Of a stretch of DNA of 64,000 nucleotides, positions 1 to 9,082 are shown piece by piece (positions within the stretch are counted from its first letter, which is position 1; the number at the start of each line of letters is the position of its first letter). The DNA is taken from NCBI RefSeq assembly GCF_016864375.1, contig NZ_CP069354.1, positions 4,313,501 to 4,377,500 of the forward strand, written 5' to 3'. The notes below the pieces were generated by a model. That model saw nothing but the letters and a program-made list of their open reading frames with translations, made no database searches and had not been told where the DNA came from. Source of the DNA: Microvirga sp. VF16. Its GTDB lineage: Bacteria; Pseudomonadota; Alphaproteobacteria; Rhizobiales; Beijerinckiaceae. A program made the translations under genes and the position numbers.

Positions 1-840
1 GCCTCTCGTCTTCTCGTCGGCGATGACAGGATCAGCCCCAATCCCAAGCTCAATAATTGCGTCAAAGGATGGGACGCGACCCGGTCGGAATGGGTCATCC
101 TCGCCGATTCCAACGTCCTCATGCCGCGGGACTACATCCAGCAGATGCTGATGAAGTGGAAGTCCGATACCGGACTTGTCTGCTCGACTCCCATCGGGTC
201 CCAACCCAGAGGCTTCTGGGCCGAGGTCGAGTGTGCCTTCCTGAACAGCCTGCAAGCCCGCTGGCAATATGCCGGCGAGAGTCTCGGTCTTGGATTTGCT
301 CAAGGCAAGAGCATGCTCTGGCGACGCAGCTTTCTCGAGGCTCAAGGCGGCATCCGGATGCTTGCGGCCGAAATCGCGGAAGACGCGGCTGCGACAAAAC
401 TCGTTCGTGAGGCGGGTCTGCAGGTTCACCTGGTGCCGACCCCCTTCGAGCAACCGTTAGGAATCCGAACAGCCCGTCAGGTCTGGATTCGCCAGGCTCG
501 CTGGGCAAGGCTGCGGCGGGTCACATTCCCGCTGTTTTTCGCACCTGAGATCCTGATCAGCGGCGTGCTCCCGCTGCTGGCCGGCGCCTATGCGGCAGGA
601 GGCGATGAATTCAGCCTTCTCGCGACTCTCATCGGTGTCGCTGCGCTCTGGTATGGTGGAGAGTTCATGCTGGCACGAAGCAAGGGCTGGCACGTGTCCT
701 GGCGCTACCCTCTGGTCTGCCTCGTCCGGGATTGTCTCATTCCCGCGATCTGGATTTACGCCTGGGTGGGCAAGAACGTGGTGTGGCGCGGAAATGCCAT
801 GACCATCCAGGTCAGAAGAGAGATGGCGTTCCAGGAGTAG
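1..840 (+). CDS. GT21-like ceramide glucosyltransferase family protein (5' end cut off)
   Basis: This is an inner-membrane glycosyltransferase that probably moves a sugar from a nucleotide donor onto a lipid. The reading frame is open from base 1, so the N-terminus lies outside the window; about 279 residues are visible. Features seen are the DSNV metal/nucleotide-binding motif (about base 106 to 117), the acidic EDAATK motif in the acceptor part, and RQARW, which fits the (Q/R)xxRW signature of family GT21. Three hydrophobic segments follow in the last 100 residues. Homologues in Hyphomicrobiales include ceramide glucosyltransferase and the hopanoid-related HpnI. Which lipid is used here cannot be told from the fragment. 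It converges on pepT. Confidence 0.8.
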   Translation, partial: ASRLLVGDDRISPNPKLNNCVKGWDATRSEWVILADSNVLMPRDYIQQMLMKWKSDTGLVCSTPIGSQPRGFWAEVECAFLNSLQARWQYAGESLGLGFAQGKSMLWRRSFLEAQGGIRMLAAEIAEDAAATKLVREAGLQVHLVPTPFEQPLGIRTARQVWIRQARWARLRRVTFPLFFAPEILISGVLPLLAGAYAAGGDEFSLLATLIGVAALWYGGEFMLARSKGWHVSWRYPLVCLVRDCLIPAIWIYAWVGKNVVWRGNAMTIQVRREMAFQE

Positions 841-950
841 GTATAATCCTGGTCGAAGTTGGCTCTCACCAACGAACGGCGGTCCCGCCGGCGCATGGAA
901 TCACCGGCGGTCAACCCGATAGATGCATCCGATATAGGCAAAGAGCCGCT

Positions 951-2186
951 TTAGGCGCGCTCCTCCCAGACCTTGGCGAGCTCGACGACGGTCTTCACGG
1001 CCTTCTCCATGTCCTGGCTGCTGACGAATTCCAGCGGCGAATGGAAGGCATGGCCACCGGCGAAGATGTTGGGGCACGGCAGCCCCATGAAGGAGAGGCG
1101 CGAACCGTCCGTGCCGCCGCGGATGCTGCCGCGCACGGGCTCCATGCCGGCGCGCCTGACCGCTTCCACGGCATTCTCGACGATCTCGGGATTCTTATCG
1201 AGCACGACCTTCATGTTGCGATATTGCTCCTTGACCGTGAAGGTGTAGCTGGAGCCCGGATAGGCCTTCATCACCTCCTTGGTGATGTTTTCCAAAAGCG
1301 CTTCCTTGGTCTTCAGCCCCTCTTCCGTGAAGTCGCGGATGATGAAGCTCCAGTTCGCCTTTTCCATTACGCCGGTGACGCCGGTCGGATGGATGAAGCC
1401 GTCGCGGCCCTTCGTCGTCTCGGGCGCCTTATCCCTCGGCAGGCGCGCGATGATGTCGCCGGCGATCCGGATGGCGTTTTCCATCTTGCCGTAGGCGAAG
1501 CCCGGATGGATCGCGACGCCCTTGATGGCGATCTCCACCGCATCGGCCGAAAACGTCTCGTCCTCGATCGTGCCGGCCGTCTCGCCGTCCAATGTATAGC
1601 CGAAATCGGCGCCAAGCTTTTTGAGATCGACCTTGTCGACGCCGCGGCCGATCTCCTCGTCGGTGGTGAAGAGGATGCGGATCGTGCCGTGCTTGATATC
1701 CGGGTTGTTGATCAGGAACTCGGCGGCCGCCATGATCTCGGCAATGCCCGCCTTGTCGTCGGCGCCGAGCAACGTGGTGCCGTCCGAGGTGACGATGTCG
1801 TGGCCGATCAGGTCCTTCAGCACAGGATGGTCGGAAACCCGGATGACCTGATTGGTGTCGCCCGGCAGCCTGATATCGCCGCCCTGATAGTTTTTGACGA
1901 TCTGCGGCTTGACGTTCGTGCCGGAGAAATCCGGCGCCGTATCCATATGGGCGCAGATGCAGATGACCGGGACGTTGTTCTTCGGCGTGTTCGACGGAAT
2001 GGTCGCGTAGACATACCCGTGCTCGTCGAGATGCGCATCGGAAATGCCGATCTCGAGAAGCTCCTCGACCAGCAGGCGCCCGAGGTTCTTCTGCTTCTCG
2101 GTGGAAGGCTGGCTCTGGGACTTGGCGTCGGACTGGGTGTCGATGACGACGTAGCGGAGGAAACGGTCGGTAACGCTGGCGGCCAT
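951..2186 (-). CDS. pepT: Peptidase T (tripeptide aminopeptidase, M20B)
   Basis: This cytoplasmic zinc aminopeptidase releases the N-terminal residue of tripeptides. The protein is 411 residues from the ATG at 2186, which matches the usual length of about 410; a TTG ten codons upstream is a possible alternative start. The M20 metal-site motifs are in order: HMDTAPD near residue 80, the LLGADDKAG aspartate, TTDEEIGRG with the catalytic glutamate, and GGTDGSRLS near the C-terminus. The gene stands alone between a convergent glycosyltransferase and an RTX gene on the same strand. Confidence 0.93.
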   Translation of the reverse strand: MAASVTDRFLRYVVIDTQSDAKSQSQPSTEKQKNLGRLLVEELLEIGISDAHLDEHGYVYATIPSNTPKNNVPVICICAHMDTAPDFSGTNVKPQIVKNYQGGDIRLPGDTNQVIRVSDHPVLKDLIGHDIVTSDGTTLLGADDKAGIAEIMAAAEFLINNPDIKHGTIRILFTTDEEIGRGVDKVDLKKLGADFGYTLDGETAGTIEDETFSADAVEIAIKGVAIHPGFAYGKMENAIRIAGDIIARLPRDKAPETTKGRDGFIHPTGVTGVMEKANWSFIIRDFTEEGLKTKEALLENITKEVMKAYPGSSYTFTVKEQYRNMKVVLDKNPEIVENAVEAVRRAGMEPVRGSIRGGTDGSRLSFMGLPCPNIFAGGHAFHSPLEFVSSQDMEKAVKTVVELAKVWEERA

Positions 2187-2329
2187 GAGGTATGATCCAA
2201 TCGCGAAAGGGAGCAATCTTGTAGCGGGGTAAAGCCGTCTCGTGAATGGGCCGCTGACAAATTCTTCCTTTCAAGCGCCCGGATCCCTCACCGCCATGGC
2301 CGCATCCCTTGAACCGGCCTTGCGGTCCC

Positions 2330-4219
2330 TCACGGCATCCAATCGAAATTCTCGGGCGAGAAGGGATCCAGCGAGATATCCGCCATCACGAGGACCGTCG
2401 AAAATCCCGCTGTCGAGACCTTGGCCTGGAGCATCGTGTCGCCATCGCTCTCGGTCAGGCGCAGGAGGCCCGCCTCGAATGGATCGCTGCCATTCACATA
2501 GTCCGGCAGGTATCGCGTCACGTTCGAGAGGTCGATCACGTCGCCCCCTGCCCCACCCTCCAGACGATTGTTGCCGTCACCGCCCTCGATCAGATCGTTC
2601 CCGTCGTGACCACGGAGGATGCCGTCACCGTCGAGACCTTCGACGAACTCGGGGTCCATTGTCCCATCGAGACTATCCGCCCCCGTCGCTCCTGTGACGG
2701 CGCCATGGTTACCGGTCGGATCGTAAGGCGGCACGAAGTTGTTCGGCGCGAGGTCGTCGACGCGGGTGTTCTCCAAGGTGAGGATGAGCTGCAGGCTTGC
2801 CTCCGCGCCGTAGTAGGGCGCGATCAGCGCCTTGAGCACCGTGTCCGTGCCGGACTGCTCCAGGACGAGATGCCCGGTGACGAACGGACTGGTGCCCCCG
2901 ATGTAGCCCGGCAGCCCGGAAAGCAAGCCCGAGACGTCCAGGATGTCGCCTCCGGAACCGGTCGCGAAGTCGGTGACTACATCGGCAGGCGAGTTTTGCG
3001 GATACCCGATCAGATAGGTATCGCGGCCTTCACCACCTGTCAGGCGATCGAGGGACTGGTCAGGGTAGAATTCGTAGCCGCCCCAATCCGCTTGGCTCGA
3101 AACATAATGGAAGACGTCGTCTCCCGCTCCGCCGTCGATCGTGTTCGATCCACCTCGCCACTCGTAGAACGTGTCGTTGCCGTCACCGCCGTCGATGGAG
3201 TCCGCGCCGCCCGGCTTCGGCGCCGGAGACCAGTGATCGCCGCCCCAGAAGAAAGGGTCACCGTGGATTTCATCGTCGCCAGCACCGCCCAGGATGGTGT
3301 CGACGCCAAGACCCCCGAACAGCGTGTCGTTGCCCTCGCCACCATCGATCCGATCCGTACCGTCGCTGCCCTGGATGCTGTCATGTCCGCCAAGGCCCGA
3401 GAGCACGTCATCACCGAGTGATCCGGTCAGCATGTCGCTTTCATCCGTGCCGATGGCGCTCGAGACCTGACCGAGCGGATGATATGGGGGATTGAAGTTG
3501 TACGCGCTCAGTTGCTCCGGCGCGAGGTTCTCCAGCCACACGATTGTAGCATATCCCAGCCCCTTGCCGATCCACTCGAGATTGACCTGCACAAGAGTAT
3601 CATTGCCGGATGCAACGACGCGGACCAGACCGCTGGTGAAGGGTTGGACGGGGTCTAAGAGCCAAGGATACTCGGTGTTGTTGCGCGGATCCACGCGCTC
3701 GATGGCAGAGGCGAGATCGAGAATATCTCCGCCGTAGCCGACTTCGAAGTCACGGATGACATCTGGAGTAGTCACTGCCTCGACAAAATCATTCAGGCTA
3801 TATCGATCGGCACCATCGCCGCCGACGATGATGTTCTGTCCCTGCAGATCGATCCTGTCATTTCCGTATCCGCCCAAGATGACGTTGCTTCCGGCACCAG
3901 GCGACAGAATGTCATCGCCGTCCCCGCCTACGAGGATGTCGTCCCCGTCACCACCGTAGAGCCAGTCGTTGCCTGCACCTCCATCGAGGCCATCATTACC
4001 CATGCCGGCATCAAGTCGGTCGTTTCCATCTCGGCCGATGAGCCAATCGTCTCCTGCGCCACTCGTGAGTCGGTCGGCACCCGCGCCGCCGGAGAGCAGA
4101 TTGTCGCCATCCGGGTTGTGGTCGCCGAAAGGCGCATCCATGATGATCTTGCTCTGAAGCCGATTAGCCGCAGCGGCCTGACTATCGAGAGAGGAAATTG
4201 CCGTCGATCGCGAGGTCAT
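2330..4219 (-). CDS. Modular RTX (hemolysin-type calcium-binding repeat) protein
   Basis: This is a 629-residue acidic protein, presumably exported by a type I system and folded by calcium outside the cell. It has no Sec signal peptide. GGxGxDxLx nonapeptide repeats fill residues 35-140, 255-375 and 505-560. Each block leads into a second conserved unit: GGDILDL (163-169) then GLVRVVASGNDTLVQ; GGDILDVS (423-430) then GHLVLEQSGTDTVL; and GGDVIDLS (558-565) then GLLRLTESDGDTML. The first two units end in the related junctions NFNPPYHPLG and NFVPPYDPTG. No ABC/HlyD/TolC export genes lie in the window. The 137 bases upstream are AT-rich, unlike the neighbours. The function beyond calcium binding is unknown. 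Confidence 0.88.
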   Translation of the reverse strand: MTSRSTAISSLDSQAAAANRLQSKIIMDAPFGDHNPDGDNLLSGGAGADRLTSGAGDDWLIGRDGNDRLDAGMGNDGLDGGAGNDWLYGGDGDDILVGGDGDDILSPGAGSNVILGGYGNDRIDLQGQNIIVGGDGADRYSLNDFVEAVTTPDVIRDFEVGYGGDILDLASAIERVDPRNNTEYPWLLDPVQPFTSGLVRVVASGNDTLVQVNLEWIGKGLGYATIVWLENLAPEQLSAYNFNPPYHPLGQVSSAIGTDESDMLTGSLGDDVLSGLGGHDSIQGSDGTDRIDGGEGNDTLFGGLGVDTILGGAGDDEIHGDPFFWGGDHWSPAPKPGGADSIDGGDGNDTFYEWRGGSNTIDGGAGDDVFHYVSSQADWGGYEFYPDQSLDRLTGGEGRDTYLIGYPQNSPADVVTDFATGSGGDILDVSGLLSGLPGYIGGTSPFVTGHLVLEQSGTDTVLKALIAPYYGAEASLQLILTLENTRVDDLAPNNFVPPYDPTGNHGAVTGATGADSLDGTMDPEFVEGLDGDGILRGHDGNDLIEGGDGNNRLEGGAGGDVIDLSNVTRYLPDYVNGSDPFEAGLLRLTESDGDTMLQAKVSTAGFSTVLVMADISLDPFSPENFDWMP

Positions 4220-4356
4220 AACAGTACCGTTGTCAGATGCATGAAAATGCTGTCATGACCGACAATAACAACGAACGATCCATCATCATAATCTTTGAAT
4301 TTACTTCGAAACCTGAACTAGATTTCTGTTCAATATACGTCTGCGGGCATGGCTGC

Positions 4357-5094
4357 TCAGATGCCGATGACCGTCCCAGCACCGCATAGTCCTAACACCG
4401 CTAACGCGGCGACGACAAAAACCCCGTCGCGCCCATGAAACGCAGGCGCGTTCATGATCGTGCGCGGTGCATCGGGACTGAGACCCCTCGCCTCCATGGC
4501 AATCGCCGCGCGGCCAGCGCGGCGGATAGCGAAGGCGAGGAGCGGGATCACGAGGCCGATGAGCTCGAACGGGCTCGGGATGCGGCGCAGGCGGCGCCCG
4601 GATTTCATGGCGCGAGCAAGCCGCATCTGCTGCGCCTCGCCGGCCAGATCGGGCACGAGCTGCATGGCTGCAAACAGCGAATAACCGATGCGCGGCGGCA
4701 ATCCGGCGTGCTGCATGAGCGCACGCACGAAGAGGCCGGGATCGGTGGTGAGCGCGAAGAATACGGAGATCATACCGCAGGCGAGCGCACGTAGGAACAG
4801 GGTAACGCCGGCCGAGAACTCGGGCGACGAAAGAACGGACTCGTTCGCCATGCGCAGCGCGAAGTCGCTCTCCTGGCGAAACAGCAGGCTGGTGGTGAGA
4901 AAGCCGAAGCCAAACAGGGCGAAGGGCACCATAAGGGCGAGCAGTACCAAAGGCGAGGTGCGATTGAAGACGACGAGCACGAGCGCTGGCGTCAGGATCG
5001 CAGCAAGCTGGAACCGCGGATCGAAGACGAGCACGGCGGCGATGAGCCAGATACAGCAGACCACAAGTTTCGACAGCGGATTGAGCGCCTTCAT
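4357..5094 (-). CDS. ykoC: ECF transporter transmembrane protein EcfT (YkoC-like), thiamine-precursor uptake
   Basis: This is the membrane coupling subunit of an energy-coupling-factor importer. The 245-residue protein has hydrophobic segments in the N-terminal half and one at the C-terminus. The two cytoplasmic coupling-helix motifs that touch the ATPases are seen as ARA (in LARAMKSGRR) and ARG (in AMEARGLSP). The start overlaps the ATPase stop: ATGs at 5097 and 5094 both overlap its TGA, so translation is probably coupled. It is the last gene of the run 7993 to 4357 and should share the TPP riboswitch control. The substrate is inferred from the riboswitch and the YkoF partner. Confidence 0.88.
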   Translation of the reverse strand: MKALNPLSKLVVCCIWLIAAVLVFDPRFQLAAILTPALVLVVFNRTSPLVLLALMVPFALFGFGFLTTSLLFRQESDFALRMANESVLSSPEFSAGVTLFLRALACGMISVFFALTTDPGLFVRALMQHAGLPPRIGYSLFAAMQLVPDLAGEAQQMRLARAMKSGRRLRRIPSPFELIGLVIPLLAFAIRRAGRAAIAMEARGLSPDAPRTIMNAPAFHGRDGVFVVAALAVLGLCGAGTVIGI

Positions 5095-6791
5095 CATATC
5101 TCGACGGCCTCCATCCGTGGCGCAACGGCTTTCAGCCAGCGCATGGCCGCAAGCGATGCAGGCTCGGTGAGCCCAGCGCGGGCAAGAAGCGCTGCATCGT
5201 GCGTCAGCTTCTCCGTGGGACCTTCCGCCAGGATGCCGCCCTCTCCGACCACGATGGAGCGCGGGCAGAGTTTTAACGCGAGATCCATGTCGTGCGTGAT
5301 CAGCGCAATGGTGCGCCCCTTCTCGTGTAGCGCCAAGATCTCCTGCGTGAGAAGCGCTGCACCATGCGCATCGAGCCCAGCCATCGGCTCGTCGAGCACG
5401 AGGAGTGGCCAACGATCCGACAGGGTGAGCGAGGCCAGCGCGAGCTTGCGCTTCTGGCCCTGCGACAGCTCGAACGGATGGTTCTTGGCCAGATGCACAA
5501 GGCCCCAGGATTCGAGTGCAGCGTCAGCGCGTGCCGCCTTCTCCTCCGTGCTCATGCGCGTCGGCAACGCGGTAAGTAATTCCTCGCGCACGGTTCCGGC
5601 GGTAAACTGATTCTCGGAACGCTGGAACGCATAGCCGCCCGACGGGCCTTGGCGCTTGCCAGCCTTCAGCGGCAAGAGGCCAGCGAGGCAAAGGCCCAGC
5701 GTCGACTTGCCGGCACCGTTCCGGCCCAGCACACCCAAAATCTCGCCTTCGCGGATGGCAAGATCGATGCCGCGCAGCACCGTGGGGCCGAGGAACGGCG
5801 CGCAATCGGCCTGAGTCAGTTGCACGAGCGTAGGCGTGTCGCGCAGGACGATAGACGGCATGGCAGAGGCGACGAAGGCCTCGACGGCCGGGCGGGCCTG
5901 ATCGAGATGATCATTTGGAGCGCGCACAGGATCGAGATGCATAAGCGACTCTTCGATGGAGAGAGGCGCAATCGGGGCTGCAATGCCTGCCCTCATCAGC
6001 TCCGCATCGAGCGCGCTTGCGGCGGGGCACCAGATGCCGTGCGATTGCAGCAGCGCGCGCTTGTCGCGAAAGATTGCGCGCGGCTCGCCCTCGGCAATGA
6101 TTGTTCCGTCGCGGCCGAGCACAATCATGCGGTCGATGGATTCGATCAGGCCGTCGAGCCTGTGATCGACGATGAGGATGGTCTGCCCGCCCTCCCCGCT
6201 CGTCAGCAGTGCATGCAGACGACACGCAGCCTCAGGAGCCAGATGCGCGGTCGGCTCATCGGCGACGAAGAGCGGTGCCCCCTGCACGAGGGTCGCCGCC
6301 AGTGCCACGAGCTGACGCTCGCCGCCCGAGAGCTGTGCGGAACGACGCTGGCGCCATTCCTCCGGCACGCCGACCTTTCGCATGGCCTCTGTGACCGCCT
6401 GCGCGATGCGCTCCGGCAGCAGGGCTCGGTTCTCGAGCGCGAAGGCGATCTCGTCCTCGACCCGCATGCCGCAGAGCGTCTGATCCGCATCCTGGAAGTA
6501 CTGTGCTACTTGTGCAGCCCAGCCCCACGGCTTCTGCGTACCGATATCCTGACCGAAGAGGCGGATCTGTCCCCTCACCTCCGCCGGAATGCTGTCGGGA
6601 ATGAGTCCCGTCAGCGTCAGCAGCAGCGTGGACTTGCCGGAGCCCGACGGGCCAAGCAGGAGAACCCGCTCGCCCTGCCGGATCGATAGATCTACAGGCC
6701 CGACCGCAAGGTGCTTGGCGAAGGGATAGAGGACTTCGACCCCTCGCCACTCGGCAGCGGGTTCAGGCGGCAGCGGAGCGCTTCTCGACAT
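5094..6791 (-). CDS. ykoD: ECF transporter double ATPase (YkoD-like, two fused ABC domains)
   Basis: This single polypeptide of 565 residues carries both ATPases of an ECF importer. Domain 1 has Walker A GPSGSGKST (47-55), signature LSGGE (154-158) and Walker B LFVADEP (174-180). Domain 2 has Walker A GRNGAGKST (355-363), signature LSQGQ (442-446) and Walker B LLVLDEP (463-469). A linker of roughly 60 residues joins them. The ATG at 6791 is chosen because the domain homology begins soon after it; it overlaps the ykoE stop by 29 bases, and longer in-frame starts would overlap more. The fused architecture is typical of YkoD. It energises the EcfT/YkoE membrane pair. Confidence 0.92.
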   Translation of the reverse strand: MSRSAPLPPEPAAEWRGVEVLYPFAKHLAVGPVDLSIRQGERVLLLGPSGSGKSTLLLTLTGLIPDSIPAEVRGQIRLFGQDIGTQKPWGWAAQVAQYFQDADQTLCGMRVEDEIAFALENRALLPERIAQAVTEAMRKVGVPEEWRQRRSAQLSGGERQLVALAATLVQGAPLFVADEPTAHLAPEAACRLHALLTSGEGGQTILIVDHRLDGLIESIDRMIVLGRDGTIIAEGEPRAIFRDKRALLQSHGIWCPAASALDAELMRAGIAAPIAPLSIEESLMHLDPVRAPNDHLDQARPAVEAFVASAMPSIVLRDTPTLVQLTQADCAPFLGPTVLRGIDLAIREGEILGVLGRNGAGKSTLGLCLAGLLPLKAGKRQGPSGGYAFQRSENQFTAGTVREELLTALPTRMSTEEKAARADAALESWGLVHLAKNHPFELSQGQKRKLALASLTLSDRWPLLVLDEPMAGLDAHGAALLTQEILALHEKGRTIALITHDMDLALKLCPRSIVVGEGGILAEGPTEKLTHDAALLARAGLTEPASLAAMRWLKAVAPRMEAVEI

Positions 6792-7347
6792 CGATCGCAA
6801 GGCCCGCGAGAGCGCCCGTCTTGTAGAGTGCCTGCACGATGATGTGCGCAAGCCAACCGCCGAGCAAAGCGCCACTTAAGGTACGCAGCACGAACATGGT
6901 GATGAGCAGCGTCGGCTGCAGCGCGCCATAATCGAAACGGATCCAGGTGTAGATGAAGGAGAAGATCGCCGCACCCACGCCTGCGGCCATCAGCACCGGC
7001 AGCGAATAATTGCGCCAGCGCGTTGCCGCGAAGACCGCTTCCGCGCCTGCACCCTGGACGATGCCGCTGACGATGAGCAGCAACCCGGCAGGACTTCCCA
7101 GCAGCACCTGCACGGCGGCGGCCAGCACTTCGGCCGCGAAGGCAGCGCCCGGCTTGCGGATGATGGCGGCAGCCACCATCGAAGCGATGAACCAGAAGCC
7201 CATCACCACATCCATCGTCAGGGGGCCGAAGGCCGCTTGCGCGATCAGCCAAACCTGCACCCAGCCGAGATAGAGCACGGCGAAGACCGCGCCAATCACG
7301 GTGATGATGAGGGTCTCCCTCAATGTCCAGCCACGAGTCAGGGACAT
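6763..7347 (-). CDS. ykoE: ECF transporter substrate-binding membrane protein (YkoE-like, HMP/thiamine)
   Basis: This 194-residue integral membrane protein is the substrate-capture (S) component of the importer. It has about five to six hydrophobic helices, starting at residue 11 (LIITVIGAVFAVLYLG). The start at 7347 is preceded by a near-perfect Shine-Dalgarno site (AAAGGAGG, 7352-7359). The gene order ykoF, ykoE, ykoD, ykoC behind a TPP riboswitch matches the known Yko system, in which the hydroxymethylpyrimidine or thiamine specificity is inferred from regulation. It lies 37 bases downstream of ykoF. Confidence 0.9.
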   Translation of the reverse strand: MSLTRGWTLRETLIITVIGAVFAVLYLGWVQVWLIAQAAFGPLTMDVVMGFWFIASMVAAAIIRKPGAAFAAEVLAAAVQVLLGSPAGLLLIVSGIVQGAGAEAVFAATRWRNYSLPVLMAAGVGAAIFSFIYTWIRFDYGALQPTLLITMFVLRTLSGALLGGWLAHIIVQALYKTGALAGLAIDVEKRSAAA

Positions 7348-7384
7348 GGCAACCTCCTTTGTGAGACGAAAGTCTTGCGAAAAA

Positions 7385-7993
7385 TCACGCTTTGCTCGGG
7401 CTGTTCGCCGAGACCTTGAGATCGAGCGCCACATGGCCCTGCGGTGCACCGAAGCGCAGGAAGGCTTCGCTCAATGTCGCGAAGACCGGACCTGCGTCGC
7501 CGCGCAGCTTGGTGCAGAAATTCTTCGAACGATCGAAGACACCGGATTTCTTGAGAAACTCGATGCAGCCATAGATCTCGTCCATGTGGTGTCCGCTGCC
7601 GAGCGGATAGAGCGAGAATTGTGCGGCCACGATCTGCCCGGCCTTGGGAGCAGACTCCACATGCCTCACGGCCGCTGCGATGCGTGCTTCGAGCGGCTGA
7701 TCGTGGTTCGAGCCTTCAATCGGCGTACAGATCGGATCGTCGGGCTCGCCTGGGCAACCGCGCGAGACGGTAGCTGCCAGGACGCAGTGAACGCCGCGGT
7801 GCGAGGCCGCGAGAAACAGATCGCGCGTGGCCGGAAAGAGTTGCTCGGGCGGACCGACGATCAGCGTCGAGATATCGTCGGTCTCGATTCTGAAGTTGGG
7901 ACGGTACGGCTCAAGTGCCCCGATGGCGCCGAGGATGACATCGACGAAATCGTCGGTCATCGGGTAGAGGGAAATCTGTGCGCCGGAAAACAT
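7385..7993 (-). CDS. ykoF: YkoF-family thiamine/HMP-binding protein
   Basis: This soluble protein of 202 residues contains two copies of the ferredoxin-like YkoF/MTH1187 fold. The internal duplication can be seen: AQISLYPMTDDFVDVILGAI near the N-terminus and AAQFSLYPLGSGHHMDEIYG about 115 residues later. Family members bind thiamine and its hydroxymethylpyrimidine moiety and are thought to feed the YkoEDC importer. The ATG at 7993 is preferred, with a GTG two codons upstream as an alternative. The purine-rich ribosome site GGAGCGAGG lies at the 3' edge of the TPP aptamer, so ligand binding could mask it. Confidence 0.9.
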   Translation of the reverse strand: MFSGAQISLYPMTDDFVDVILGAIGALEPYRPNFRIETDDISTLIVGPPEQLFPATRDLFLAASHRGVHCVLAATVSRGCPGEPDDPICTPIEGSNHDQPLEARIAAAVRHVESAPKAGQIVAAQFSLYPLGSGHHMDEIYGCIEFLKKSGVFDRSKNFCTKLRGDAGPVFATLSEAFLRFGAPQGHVALDLKVSANSPSKA

Positions 7994-7999
7994 CGTCAC

Positions 8000-8090
8000 C
8001 TCGCTCCGCTGGCATTACCCAGATCAGCTTGAGGGTCCAACGGCCTCGCGCCGTCATCTCAGCCCCGGCAATACGGAGCACCCCTGTCAG
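8000..8090 (-). promoter_or_regulatory. TPP riboswitch (THI element)
   Basis: On the minus strand the conserved TPP aptamer blocks occur in order: GGGGTGC (8084-8078), GCTGAGATGA (8063-8054) and CTGATCTGGGTAATGCC (8026-8011 region). The 3' edge runs into GCGGAGCGAGG, just before the ykoF start. This placement fits translational control by sequestering the ribosome site. Expected effect: thiamine pyrophosphate shuts off ykoFEDC. Confidence 0.94.
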
Positions 8091-8164
8091 ATGCGACCTG
8101 CTTAGCACCTTTTCTCACAGCATGGCAAGCGGCCGCCCTCGGTCGCCACGCGAGGTCAAGTTTC

Positions 8165-8896
8165 CTACTGAACGGTGACCTGATCCTTGATCCTCTCATA
8201 AGCAGTGCGGCGCACCACCCGCTTCTTCACGAGATCTTCCACGGATTTGTACGGACGCCCTCTCATGATGGCGCGGCCGAGCGAGCCAGCACCTCTGAGC
8301 GTGTTCAACTGCTCGATAGAGCCTTTGTTGAGATCGACGAGGGCAGAGATCGGAGCTGGGGATGGAACGGAGGGTTGCGCCAAGCTCGCCTGCTGGGTCA
8401 CGGTCCCCGTTAGGTTCATGTCGGTGCGAGGTGCAGGAGACGGCTTGGAGGGTCTGTTGTGGGAGGTTTGTCCGACGGCGGCCTCGAATTGTTTGAGGAC
8501 GGCCAGGGACTGATCGCGAGAGATCTCGATTGAAGCGCGATCGATAGCGGGTTCGACCAGAGTCTCGTCAAAATCCTCCTCGTCGGCCGCCAGTGGAGGG
8601 GCAACGGCCGGCCGGTTCCTGGGCAGCGCAATCGGGGCGGATGGATCCGCATCGGCGACTTGGACGCGGTCGGTTCGATCGGGCGGGGGCGCGGGTCTCG
8701 GCTCCACGGTGATCGTCTGCGGTGGGGCGACGGCCACCATGCCGTCCGTGGTCGCGCCGAAGTCCTGGAATCGCCACAGGGCCAGCAGCCCGGCGCTCAT
8801 GAGACCGATCACCAGCAGAACGCGCATGGCCTGGAGGGCCGCGTTGTCGTGCGGTTCGCGGGGCGTTTGGGTTCGGGACAAATCGCCAACCTGCAT
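8165..8896 (-). CDS. Membrane-anchored helix-hairpin-helix (ComEA-like) protein
   Basis: The 243-residue protein has one transmembrane helix near residues 24-42 (MRVLLVIGLMSAGLLALW), a long proline/acidic disordered stretch, and a C-terminal helix-hairpin-helix domain of about 60 residues beginning DLNKGSIEQLNTLRGAGSLG and containing GRPYKSVEDL. Such domains bind DNA without sequence specificity; in ComEA this helps DNA uptake. Here the domain would face the periplasm if the N-terminus is cytoplasmic. The ATG at 8896 is favoured by GAGGA six bases upstream, over an ATG five codons earlier. No other competence genes are nearby, so the role is open. Confidence 0.75.
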   Translation of the reverse strand: MQVGDLSRTQTPREPHDNAALQAMRVLLVIGLMSAGLLALWRFQDFGATTDGMVAVAPPQTITVEPRPAPPPDRTDRVQVADADPSAPIALPRNRPAVAPPLAADEEDFDETLVEPAIDRASIEISRDQSLAVLKQFEAAVGQTSHNRPSKPSPAPRTDMNLTGTVTQQASLAQPSVPSPAPISALVDLNKGSIEQLNTLRGAGSLGRAIMRGRPYKSVEDLVKKRVVRRTAYERIKDQVTVQ

Positions 8897-9082
8897 GGGA
8901 TCCTCGCACATCTCATCGACGACGGAACCGTGATGTCGGTCAGGGCTAGACGGGGGATGTGGCGCAGGCGTGGCAATCAGGACCTGAAAAGCAGCTTCAA
9001 CCGCGATTTTGAATAGGTGTGGATTTTTTGCACGCAGCCGGGGCCTGGGCGGGCAACGTCATCACCTTTCGAAAGTTTGCTT

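Noticed and set aside
732..2195. Long rightward open frame of 487 codons
   Set aside because: It lies antisense to pepT, which has full family motifs. The protein is rich in Arg/Gly/Asp/Val with no recognisable domain, as is typical of shadow frames in high-GC DNA.
2330..3421. Rightward open frame across the RTX gene
   Set aside because: It is a shadow of the nonapeptide-coding DNA; rich in Val, Ile and Arg, with no fold or ribosome site.
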